64,000 bases of DNA. It comes from Streptomyces diastaticus subsp. diastaticus. GTDB lineage: Bacteria; Actinomycetota; Actinomycetes; Streptomycetales; Streptomycetaceae. The notes beneath the pieces are model-generated. The model worked only from the letters and a program-made list of their open reading frames with translations. It made no database searches and had not been told where the DNA came from. Positions within the stretch are counted from its first letter, which is position 1; each line of letters starts with the position of its first letter. The stretch spans positions 1,211,501-1,275,500 of the forward strand of contig NZ_BLLN01000002.1 in the NCBI RefSeq assembly GCF_011170125.1, given 5' to 3'. Both the position numbers and the translations under genes were made by a program. Below are positions 9,552 through 16,500 of this stretch, in pieces.

Positions 9552-10958
9552 TCAGAGCCGGTACATGGCCCGGCCGCCGTACTGGAGCAGGGTGACGGGG
9601 CCGTCGGCCCGCTCCCGGACGAAGCGGCCGGTGATCGGGAGCGCGCCGGGCTCGCCGCTGCGGGCCACGAAGAGGTCGTCCTCGTGCAGGGAGAGGCGGT
9701 AGTCGGTGTAGCTCTCGCGGGTCAGCAGGAGGTCGCCGGAGTCGTCGCGGACCACCATCAGCGCCAGGTCGCCGTTGGCGTACGTGCCGAGGTAGTCGGC
9801 GAGCGGGGCGCCCTGCGGGGAGTCGGGGACGGGCAGCGCGTAGTGGCCCACGTCCAGCCCGGCCTCGGGCAGCCGCGCGATCAGCGCCTCCCACAGCTTG
9901 GGGCCCGCGGTGGAGTTGGCGGTGAGCGCCAGCGCGATCGAACGGCCCGGGTGCAGCCGGAGGTTGCAGGAGGCGCCGCCCACCGCCCCGTCGTGGCCGT
10001 ACCAGGCGTCGTCGCCGTGGCCGTGGCGCATCAGGCCCAGCCCCCAGCCGTCGGCGAGGCCGAACGGTTCGGCGTCCGGCACGCAGGTGCGCATGGCGAG
10101 GACCGCGTCCTCGGGGAGCAGGTGCCGCTGGGGGAAGGTCTCCCGGTCGGCCAGGTGCGGGCGGGCCGCCGTGACCAGGTCGGTGGCGCTGCCGACCAGT
10201 CCGCCCGCGGCGGCCAGGGAGAGCGAGGTCATGTGGTCGACGCGCTCGGCCCGCTCACCGCCGGCCCGCAGCGCGTGGCCCTCGGCCACCGGCCGGGCGG
10301 CACCGTTCTGGCCGGGGCGCGGGTCGTGCAGGAAGGCCGGTTCGATGCCGAGCGGCCGCAGCAGGCAGCTGTCCATCGCCGTCCACCAGTCCATGCCGGA
10401 GGCCGCCTCGACCACCGCCCCGAGCAGGCAGTAGCCGGTGTTGGAGTAGGAGAAGGCACGGCCCGGCGGGAAGAGCGCCGGCTGCTGCGCGCACACCCCG
10501 GCGAACCGCCGGTACGACGGGCCGCGCATCTCCGGGTGCTCCAGGCTGTCCACCACCCCGGCGGTGTGGCTGAGGAGGTGACGGACGGTGGCCGTGCCGA
10601 GGGCCGGTACGGCGGCGCGCTTCAGGTCGGGCAGGAGCCCGGCGAGCGGCTCGTCGAGGTCCAGGTCGCCGTCGGAGACGAACTGCATCACCAGCTCGGC
10701 CGTGAGGAACTTGGTCACCGAGCCGAACGGGAAACCCGTCCGGCTCGTCACCGGCTCGCCGGTGCGGACCGAGGCGAGGCCGGTGGCGTACTCGCTCAGG
10801 GTGCCGTCGCGGTGGACGGCGAGCTGCGCGCCGGTCACCCCGTGCTCGCGGACCAGCTCCTCGAAGAGCGCGCCCACCGCCGCGTCACCGGCCGCCTCGC
10901 CGGCCCGTACCGCTTCCTCGGCACCCACTGCGCCCACTGCACCCACCGGACCCTTCAC
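9552..10958 (-). CDS. PBP-type thioesterase / peptide cyclase (beta-lactamase fold)
   Basis: Serine hydrolase of the penicillin-binding-protein/class C beta-lactamase fold, 468 aa. The nucleophile motif SVTK is at residues 80-83, YSN at 171-173 and HDG at 322-324. The last ~90 residues look like a small beta-barrel (lipocalin-like) domain, as in SurE-type stand-alone cyclases. That family releases NRPS-bound peptides by head-to-tail macrocyclisation, normally at a C-terminal D-residue. It lies 114 nt upstream of the NRPS on the same strand, the arrangement known for surE-surA. The start is uncertain: GTG 10958 was chosen, with further GTGs following closely in a GTG-rich stretch. A D-stereospecific aminopeptidase or esterase is the alternative, made less likely by the neighbour. 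Confidence 0.8.
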   Translation of the reverse strand: MKGPVGAVGAVGAEEAVRAGEAAGDAAVGALFEELVREHGVTGAQLAVHRDGTLSEYATGLASVRTGEPVTSRTGFPFGSVTKFLTAELVMQFVSDGDLDLDEPLAGLLPDLKRAAVPALGTATVRHLLSHTAGVVDSLEHPEMRGPSYRRFAGVCAQQPALFPPGRAFSYSNTGYCLLGAVVEAASGMDWWTAMDSCLLRPLGIEPAFLHDPRPGQNGAARPVAEGHALRAGGERAERVDHMTSLSLAAAGGLVGSATDLVTAARPHLADRETFPQRHLLPEDAVLAMRTCVPDAEPFGLADGWGLGLMRHGHGDDAWYGHDGAVGGASCNLRLHPGRSIALALTANSTAGPKLWEALIARLPEAGLDVGHYALPVPDSPQGAPLADYLGTYANGDLALMVVRDDSGDLLLTRESYTDYRLSLHEDDLFVARSGEPGALPITGRFVRERADGPVTLLQYGGRAMYRL

Positions 10959-11124
10959 GCGATCGTCGTGCCCCGGCGCGGACCACAGCGCGAACACGCC
11001 GCGGTGCGGCGTCGACTTCGGGGGCGGCGGGACATGCCTCGCCTGCCTCACCAGACTCCCGTGCGGCGGGTGCCACCGCAATCAGCTTCGACAGCAGCGG
11101 AAAGCCGCTGGTCAGAGAGGAGTT

Positions 11125-11159
11125 GACAGGAACCGGGCCAGGTCCGCCCGGTGCCTGTC
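11125..11159 (-). terminator. Hairpin terminator after the DUF1648/DUF5808 gene
   Basis: GACAGG-a-ACCGGGC pairs with GCCCGGT-g-CCTGTC across a 7-nt loop (6 + 7 bp with one mismatch). It begins one base after the stop codon of the leftward gene and separates it from the NRPS-cyclase unit. Confidence 0.6.
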
Positions 11160-11160
11160 G

Positions 11161-12273
11161 TCAGCCGAGCGCCAGCACCACGCCCGCCGCGGCGCCGAGC
11201 ACCAGCAGGACGGCGCACACGGCCAGGAAGCGGCGGTTGGCGAGGTTCACCGTCCAGCCCATGCCGACGCGCTTGGGGACCAGCACGGCCGGGTCGTCGG
11301 CGTTGAGGTAGACCGTGCCGGCGCCGCGCCAGAACCGGTCGTCGTCCCGTGTGACCAGCCCGGTGTCCTCCTCGCCGCCGGCGGTCGCCGCGCCCCGGGC
11401 CATCGGGAGGAAGGGGTAGGCCGCGCCGGCCAGCGCCAGCACCGTCGGCACCCCGACGACCACCGCGAGCAGCGCGCCCGAGCGGCTGCCCGTCCACATC
11501 ATCGCGGAGAGGCCGAGCAGCATCACGTTGATCAGCGCGCCCACGCCCAGCAGGGAGCGGGCGATCAGGGAGAGCCTGCGGCGGTACTCGGCGGCACTGG
11601 CGCGGGGCCGGGAGGCGTCCACGTCGGCGCGGGCACGCAGCACCGCGGCGACCGTGCCGACCATGGTGAGGGTGACCGCCAGCTGGACGAGGACCAGGCT
11701 GAAGGCCGACCAGAAGGTGGTGGCGAACTCGCGGTGGACGGTGCCCGACGGGGAGCGCTCCGGCAGCAACAGCGTGTCGGGCAGCTCAGGGTAGGCGAAC
11801 GCCCCGGCGGTGGCGCTGACGGCGAACACCAGCAGCGAGGGGACCACCCAGAGCCAGGGCATCCGCACCGGGTCGGTGCGCAGCGAGGTGTCCATGGCGG
11901 CGCCCTGCCGCAGCTCCCGGTACCAGTCGCCCTCCTCCTTGGCGCGGGTCAGCGCCTGGTGGGCGCGGAACCACAGCACGGCGGCGACCCCGCAGAGCGC
12001 CAGCGCCGCGACCGAGCCGACCAGGGCGCTGTCGGTGAGGGCGCCGAGACCGAGCGAGACCGCGGTGAGGACGGCGATGGCGGGCAGGAGCAGGGCGCGG
12101 TAGCGCCGGCGCTCCTGGTGGACCTCCGGCGCGTCCGCCCGGCCGGGGGGCACCCGGACGCCGAACGGCACCGAACGGGGGCTCAGTTGCGGGCTCGGCG
12201 CGGCGTAGAAGACGGCACCCAGGAGCAGGAGCACCGCGGAATTGACGAGGAGGCTGACGAGCACGGGGTTCAC
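11161..12273 (-). CDS. DUF1648/DUF5808 multi-pass membrane protein
   Basis: Integral membrane protein of 370 aa, start GTG 12273. The N-terminal helix is followed by a segment with PFGVRVP typical of DUF1648. Several hydrophobic helices follow, and near residues 310-350 there is a DUF5808 signature with FWRGAGTVYLNADDPAVLVP and conserved KRxGxGxxxNxANR spacing. The family commonly sits beside YtrA-type GntR regulators and ABC exporters in Gram-positives, exactly the context here, and is thought to serve envelope or antimicrobial-peptide responses (inference). It lies downstream of the GntR gene on the same strand, with a 201-nt gap holding a 15-bp tandem duplication. Its biochemical role is unknown. 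Confidence 0.75.
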   Translation of the reverse strand: MNPVLVSLLVNSAVLLLLGAVFYAAPSPQLSPRSVPFGVRVPPGRADAPEVHQERRRYRALLLPAIAVLTAVSLGLGALTDSALVGSVAALALCGVAAVLWFRAHQALTRAKEEGDWYRELRQGAAMDTSLRTDPVRMPWLWVVPSLLVFAVSATAGAFAYPELPDTLLLPERSPSGTVHREFATTFWSAFSLVLVQLAVTLTMVGTVAAVLRARADVDASRPRASAAEYRRRLSLIARSLLGVGALINVMLLGLSAMMWTGSRSGALLAVVVGVPTVLALAGAAYPFLPMARGAATAGGEEDTGLVTRDDDRFWRGAGTVYLNADDPAVLVPKRVGMGWTVNLANRRFLAVCAVLLVLGAAAGVVLALG

Positions 12274-12290
12274 CTGATCCGTCCGACGAA

Positions 12291-12320
12291 GTCATGGTCA
12301 TGGCAGTCATGGTCATGGGA
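12291..12320. repeat. 15-bp tandem duplication (GTCATGGTCATGG..)
   Basis: Two copies of a 15-mer (12291-12305 and 12306-12320) differing at one base, in the gap between the GntR gene and the DUF1648/DUF5808 gene. On the minus strand it presents four closely spaced ATG codons, out of frame with the downstream GTG start. Confidence 0.8.
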
Positions 12321-12474
12321 GCGGCCTCGCGGGAGCGGCGTCGCCCGGTGCGCGGCCGCGCGGACGCGCGCGCGACACCCTCCGGCAGCCTCCCGTACCG
12401 CCGTCCCGTCCGGCAACGGTCTTCGGCGAGCGCCGAATGCGCGTCGCCCGCCGGGCGGTTCTGCCACCATCCGG

Positions 12475-12888
12475 CTATCCACTTCCTTCCTCCTCTCCCG
12501 CCCGGCCGAGGGCGAACCCGTCGAGGGCCGACCGGACGTACGCCGCGACCTCCGCCTCGGGCACGCCCCTCACGACGGCCTCGGCGAGCAGGACGCGCAG
12601 CCGGGGCCGCCAGTCGTCGCCCGCCCGCAGTTCGGGCGTCGGCCGGCCGACGTCCGGGTGGACCACCGCGCCGCTCTTGCGGTTGATGCGGATGATCCCC
12701 TCCCGGCGCAGCAGGTCGTACGCCTTGTTCACGGTGTGGAAGTTGATCGCGAGATCGACGGCGCACTGCCTGGTGGAGGGCAGTGACTCGCCCGGTTTCA
12801 GCGTGCCGTCCGCGATGGCTTCCACCACCCGGTCCCGGATCTGCTGGTAGATCGGGACCTCGCTGTCGAGATCGAGTAGTAGCTGCAC
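12475..12888 (-). CDS. GntR-family regulator, YtrA-like
   Basis: Short (about 137 aa) GntR repressor. The winged helix fills the first 75 residues: PIYQQIRDRVVEAIADG, then LPSTRQCAVDLAINFHTVNK and the wing GxxxxxxxGAVV. A short helical tail replaces a ligand-binding domain, which is the YtrA type. The gene is divergent from the PH-like/ABC transporter operon at 12986 and upstream of the DUF1648/DUF5808 gene, so it probably represses both arms and itself (inference). GTG 12888 was chosen because it gives the conserved N-terminus; its GGAG is only 2 nt away. TTG at 12912 is an in-frame alternative but overlaps the probable operator. Confidence 0.8.
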   Translation of the reverse strand: MQLLLDLDSEVPIYQQIRDRVVEAIADGTLKPGESLPSTRQCAVDLAINFHTVNKAYDLLRREGIIRINRKSGAVVHPDVGRPTPELRAGDDWRPRLRVLLAEAVVRGVPEAEVAAYVRSALDGFALGRAGEEEGSG

Positions 12889-12897
12889 GGCTCCAAC

Positions 12898-12908
12898 ATA
12901 TCTGATAT
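12898..12908. promoter_or_regulatory. Palindrome ATATC-T-GATAT, probable GntR operator/promoter
   Basis: An 11-bp perfect inverted repeat in an AT-rich island within very GC-rich DNA, in the divergent gap between the GntR gene and the ABC transporter operon. Position and symmetry fit an autoregulatory operator overlapping a -10 region. Confidence 0.5.
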
Positions 12909-12985
12909 ACAACTACTAGAACAGATAGCCAGCGTAGAGAAGACGCACGGGACCCACGGGGTCCCCGAGGGAGGGGAAGTTCCCC

Positions 12986-13357
12986 ATGGCACTGATGAAG
13001 ATCTCCGGCACCGACCTCACCGTGACCTTCAGCGGCTGGGAGCGGATGTGGCTCAAGCGCGACAAGGTGACCGTCCCGCTGGCGGCGCTGCGGCGTGTGG
13101 AGCCCGTCCGTGACCCGCTCCGCGAGGCGCACGGCACCCGCAGCGGCATCCAGGTCTCCGGCTTCGCCAAGGTCGGCACCTGGGGCCTGGTCAAGGGTCC
13201 GCGCCAGCTCGTCGCCGCCTACCGGGGCTCACCCGGACTGCACGTCCGGCTGGACCGCGCGGCCGCCTCCGCGGACTTCGACGAGCTGGTGCTCTCGGCC
13301 GACGACGCCGACCGCCTCGCCGAGGAACTCTCGCACCACCTGGGGAAGAACCGATGA
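12986..13357 (+). CDS. Small PH-like conserved protein of the ABC transporter operon
   Basis: 123-aa soluble protein, no signal peptide or membrane segment. The pattern of short beta strands (KISGTDLTVTFSGWERMWL, VTVPLAALRRVEPV, GIQVSGFAKVGTWGL) ending in a helix with AxRLAEELSHHL resembles bacterial PH-like domains. It is the first gene of a three-gene + strand operon; its stop overlaps the ATG of the ATPase gene. The Shine-Dalgarno GAGGGG lies in a GGGGA-AGT-TCCCC palindrome directly before the ATG, so translation may be damped by local structure. Function unknown; likely an accessory to the transporter. Confidence 0.7.
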   Translation: MALMKISGTDLTVTFSGWERMWLKRDKVTVPLAALRRVEPVRDPLREAHGTRSGIQVSGFAKVGTWGLVKGPRQLVAAYRGSPGLHVRLDRAAASADFDELVLSADDADRLAEELSHHLGKNR

Positions 13358-14373
13358 ACGAGAACACGCTCCACGACCGCCCGGGCGCCGCCACCGAGGA
13401 GACCGGTACGCGGCCGGTGGCGGGCCCGGGCACCCGGATCGAGGTGACCGGTCTGACCAAGCGGTTCGGCGAGGTCACCGCCGTCGACGGACTGAGCTTC
13501 GCCGTGGAGCCGGGCGTCGTCACCGGCTTCCTCGGGCCGAACGGCGCCGGCAAGACCACCACCATGCGCATGATCCTCGGCCTGGTCACCCCCACCGAGG
13601 GCACCGCCACCGTCGGCGGCCGCCGCTACACGGAACTCGACCGGCCCTCCGACGTGGTCGGCGCCGTCCTCGACACCTCCGCCTTCCACCCCAACCACTC
13701 CGCCCGCGACCACCTGCGGATCTACTGCGCCATGGGCGGACACCCGGACAGCCGGGTGGACGAGCTGCTGACCCGCCTCGGCATCGCCGAGCACGCCCAC
13801 CGGCGCACCCGCACCTTCTCCACCGGCATGAAGCAGCGGCTCAGCCTCGCCACGGCGCTCCTCGGCGATCCGCGCGTCCTGCTGCTGGACGAGCCGAGCA
13901 ACGGCCTCGACCCCGAGGGCATCGCCTGGCTCCGCACCTTCCTGCGCGAGCTGGCGGCCGAGGGCCGCACCGTCCTCGTCTCCAGCCACGTGCTCAGCGA
14001 GGTCCAGCAGATCGTCGACGACATCGTGATGATCCGGCGCGGCAGGCTGGTCGCCGCCGGACCGCTGGCGGACATCGAGCGCTACCGGCCCGCCACGGTC
14101 CTGGTGCGCTCGCCCGACGCCGAGCGGCTGCGGACGCTGATCCTCGACGGCACCCGGGGTCCGGCCGCCGAAGTGGTCACGGCCGACGACGGTTCGCTGC
14201 GGGTCCGCGGGCTGACCGCCGCCGAGATCGCCGACCTCGCCTCGGCCGCCGGACTGCGGGTGCACGAGCTGAGCGCCGGCAGCACCAGCCTGGAGCAGCT
14301 CTTCCTCGACCTGACCCAGGACAGCACCGAACAGCCGGAGCAGAACCGGCGCGACGAGGGGGAAGCACGGTGA
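13354..14373 (+). CDS. ABC transporter ATP-binding protein
   Basis: 339-aa ATPase of the drug/peptide exporter (CcmA-like) class. Walker A is GPNGAGKTT near residue 62, the signature is FSTGMKQRL, Walker B is VLLLDEPSNGLDP and the H-loop is VLVSSHVLSE. A ~35-residue disordered N-terminus precedes the domain, and a C-terminal extension of about 100 residues is typical of bacitracin/lantibiotic-type exporters. ATGA overlap with the upstream gene and GTGA overlap with the permease show translational coupling. It could export or give immunity to the peptide made by the nearby clusters (inference). Confidence 0.92.
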   Translation: MNENTLHDRPGAATEETGTRPVAGPGTRIEVTGLTKRFGEVTAVDGLSFAVEPGVVTGFLGPNGAGKTTTMRMILGLVTPTEGTATVGGRRYTELDRPSDVVGAVLDTSAFHPNHSARDHLRIYCAMGGHPDSRVDELLTRLGIAEHAHRRTRTFSTGMKQRLSLATALLGDPRVLLLDEPSNGLDPEGIAWLRTFLRELAAEGRTVLVSSHVLSEVQQIVDDIVMIRRGRLVAAGPLADIERYRPATVLVRSPDAERLRTLILDGTRGPAAEVVTADDGSLRVRGLTAAEIADLASAAGLRVHELSAGSTSLEQLFLDLTQDSTEQPEQNRRDEGEAR

Positions 14374-15167
14374 ACGCGTTGATCAAGGCGGAGTTCCGCC
14401 GGCTGACGGCGACCAGGATGTGGCGGTGGGCGCTGCTCACGGCCGTCCTGCTCGGCGGCGGCCTGGTCGGCCTGATGGCGGCCGTGGGGCCGGAGAACTT
14501 CACGCCGCCCATGCCCGGGATGCACACCGAGGAGGGCGTGCTCTCCGTCCTCGGGATGCTCGGCTTCACCGTCTTCGTCCCGGCCGCGCTCGGCACGCTG
14601 GCGATGACCGCGGAGTACCGCCACCGCACCGCCACGTACACCTTCCTCTTCGCGCCCCGGCGCTGGCAGGTGCTCACCGCCAAGCTGGTCACCTTCGGCG
14701 GCGCCGGACTGGTCTACGGGCTGGTCCTGGCGGTGAGCGCGGGCGCCGGGTTGTACGGGGCGCTGGCCGCGCGCGGCGTCACGCCCGGTCTGGCGGCGGG
14801 CACCGTGTGGGCGCTGCTGCTGCGGCTGGCCCTGACGATGGCGGCCTACACCCTGCTCGGCGTCGCGATGGGGGCGCTCATCCGCAACATGACCGTCGCC
14901 CTCGCCGTGGTCATCGGCTACCTCTACATGGGCGAGCTGATCCTCATGATGATCCCGGGCGTCAACCTGGTCTACCCGCTGCTGCCCGGCGGTGCCACGG
15001 CTTCCCTCACCAGCTTCACCTACGTCGCCGACGCCGTCGCCGGCGAACTGGCCACCAGCCCCGTCTCGCTGCTCTCCCCGGTGGGCGGCGGATTCCTGCT
15101 GGCCGGTTACGCCCTGGTGGCCGCGGCGGTGGCGGTGCTGGTGCCGATGCGCCGCGACGTGCTCTGA
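14370..15167 (+). CDS. ABC transporter permease
   Basis: 265-aa membrane protein with six predicted helices and no ATPase domain. It starts at GTG 14370, inside the stop of the ATPase gene. The order is a short cytoplasmic start (MNALIKAEFRRLTATRMWRW), TM1, an extracytoplasmic loop with FTPPMPGMHTEEG, then five more helices including LGVAMGALIRNMTVALAVVI. It forms an ABC-2-like exporter with the preceding ATPase. Transcription ends at the hairpin 13 nt downstream. Confidence 0.9.
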   Translation: MNALIKAEFRRLTATRMWRWALLTAVLLGGGLVGLMAAVGPENFTPPMPGMHTEEGVLSVLGMLGFTVFVPAALGTLAMTAEYRHRTATYTFLFAPRRWQVLTAKLVTFGGAGLVYGLVLAVSAGAGLYGALAARGVTPGLAAGTVWALLLRLALTMAAYTLLGVAMGALIRNMTVALAVVIGYLYMGELILMMIPGVNLVYPLLPGGATASLTSFTYVADAVAGELATSPVSLLSPVGGGFLLAGYALVAAAVAVLVPMRRDVL

Positions 15168-15179
15168 ACAAGCGGGAGC

Positions 15180-15209
15180 GGGTGCCCCGGACTGCACTCC
15201 GGGACACCC
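15180..15209. terminator. Bidirectional terminator between permease and mbtH
   Basis: Inverted repeat GGGTGCCCCGGA / TCCGGGACACCC (12 bp, one mismatch) with a 6-nt loop, lying between two convergent genes. Confidence 0.75.
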
Positions 15210-15230
15210 GCGACGGAACTGGCCCGTGGA

Positions 15231-15485
15231 TCAGGCGGGTACGGCGGTCTGGGCCGCGCCCTGGGGCGCGGCCGGGACCCCGTCCATCTCGCGTATCAGG
15301 CTGGCGGGCCGCATGTCGGTCCAGTTCTTCTCGACGTAGTCGAGGCAGGACTGGCGGCTGTCCTCGCCGAAGACGACCGTCCAGCCGTCCGGCACCTTGG
15401 CGAACGTGGGCCACAGCGAGTGCTGGTTCTCGTCGTTGACCAGGACGTAGAAGACGCCGTTGTCGTCGTCGAACGGGTTCTCCAT
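15231..15485 (-). CDS. MbtH-like protein, NRPS adenylation chaperone
   Basis: 84-aa MbtH-like protein. It carries the whole family signature: [53 protein letters not shown]. These proteins bind A domains and are needed for their solubility or activity, so the natural partners are the A domains of the NRPS at 1-9437. The start at ATG 15485 has AGGAAAGGGAAA upstream. It stands alone between a terminator and a 175-nt gap rather than inside the NRPS operon, and so may be made separately. Confidence 0.95.
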   Translation of the reverse strand: MENPFDDDNGVFYVLVNDENQHSLWPTFAKVPDGWTVVFGEDSRQSCLDYVEKNWTDMRPASLIREMDGVPAAPQGAAQTAVPA

Positions 15486-15613
15486 GAGTTTCCCTTTCCT
15501 CATGTTGGGGTTCCGGTCAGATCCCGGTTCCCGCGGCATGGTCTCCCGGCCGTGTCGACCGGTTCAAAGTGTTTCGCCTGGGGTCGAACCGGCCCAGGCT
15601 GGTGCGGTCCGGT

Positions 15614-15651
15614 GGGGCCGGGGGACGCCGCTGGAGGCGTTCCCCGGCCCC
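15614..15651 (-). terminator. Terminator after the alpha/beta hydrolase gene
   Basis: 16-bp stem (GGGGCCGGGGGACGCC with GGCGTTCCCCGGCCCC, one G-U pair) and a 6-nt loop, 9 nt past the hydrolase stop codon. It separates that unit from mbtH. Confidence 0.75.
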
Positions 15652-15660
15652 CCTGCCGGA

Positions 15661-16470
15661 TCAGGCGCGCCGCGCGAAGAAGTCGAGCAGTGCGTTGTTG
15701 ACCTGGTCGGGGCGTTCCAGGTAGCCGTAGTGCCCCGCGTCCGCCACCTCCAGGTACCGGGCGCCGGGTATGGCGTCGGCGACCTCGCGGCCCAGGTGGG
15801 GCGGGAGGAGCACGTCGTCGGCGAAGCCGACGACCAGACAGGGCGTGGTGATCCGCCGGTAGGCGGCCAGCCGGTCGGTGGTCATGTCGATGCCGAGCTG
15901 GGCCCGGTGGCCCGGTGTCCGGGCGAGCGGGGCCATCTCGAAGATGTCCAGCCAGTCCCGGATCTCCTTGTCCGAGCGCAGGGTGGCGGGGGACAGGTTC
16001 TGGACGGCCCGCACCGTCGCGGAGTACAGCGGGGTCATCACCCCGCCCTGGTCGTGGAACTCCCGCTCGGCGCGGGCCTGCGCCCGGCGCATGGCGTCGT
16101 CCCGGCCCCGGGTGGCCAACAGCGCCACCTGGCTGACCAGTTCGGGCCGGGCCAGGCAGAGTTCCTGGGCGACGTGGGCGCCCAGCGAGGTGCCCACCAC
16201 GCGGCACGGCCCGAGTCCGAGGTGCTCGATGAGCCCCGCCGTGTCGGCGACCATGTCGTCGACGGTGAACCCGTCGGCGCAGACGTCGGTCGGCGGTATG
16301 CCCCGGTTGTCGAAGGTGACGACCCGGTACCCGGCCGCGCGCAGCGCCGGCACCTGGTGCAGGTGCCAGGAGCGGCCGCCGGCGCCGGAGCCCATCACCA
16401 TCACCACCGGCTCGCCGTCGCCGCTCTCCTGGTAGTGGAGACTGATTCCGTTGACGTGTGCGATCGGCAC
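15661..16470 (-). CDS. Alpha/beta hydrolase
   Basis: 269-aa single-domain alpha/beta hydrolase. The oxyanion region is VMGSGAGGRSW, the nucleophile elbow is GTSLG with Ser95, the acid is in VVGFADDVLLPP and the histidine is in DAGHYGYLERP, so the triad is complete. There is no signal peptide. The closest family type is the enol-lactone-hydrolase/peroxidase-like group; the substrate cannot be read from sequence. It is the second gene of a two-gene leftward unit behind the acylating aldehyde dehydrogenase (30-nt gap). An editing (type II) thioesterase for the NRPS is possible but not supported by specific motifs. Confidence 0.85.
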   Translation of the reverse strand: MPIAHVNGISLHYQESGDGEPVVMVMGSGAGGRSWHLHQVPALRAAGYRVVTFDNRGIPPTDVCADGFTVDDMVADTAGLIEHLGLGPCRVVGTSLGAHVAQELCLARPELVSQVALLATRGRDDAMRRAQARAEREFHDQGGVMTPLYSATVRAVQNLSPATLRSDKEIRDWLDIFEMAPLARTPGHRAQLGIDMTTDRLAAYRRITTPCLVVGFADDVLLPPHLGREVADAIPGARYLEVADAGHYGYLERPDQVNNALLDFFARRA

Positions 16471-16500
16471 AACTGCCCTTCTTTCGTCTTCCGTGGTCCG

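Noticed and set aside
4956..11126. A 2056-codon open frame on the + strand
   Set aside because: It lies antisense to the NRPS and cyclase genes and is low-complexity Gly/Arg/Val/Glu sequence, a by-product of high GC in the third codon position.
15661..16470. The alpha/beta hydrolase as the type II thioesterase of the NRPS
   Set aside because: The GTSLG elbow and length fit general hydrolases; specific type II TE motifs (such as a GHSMG elbow) are missing.
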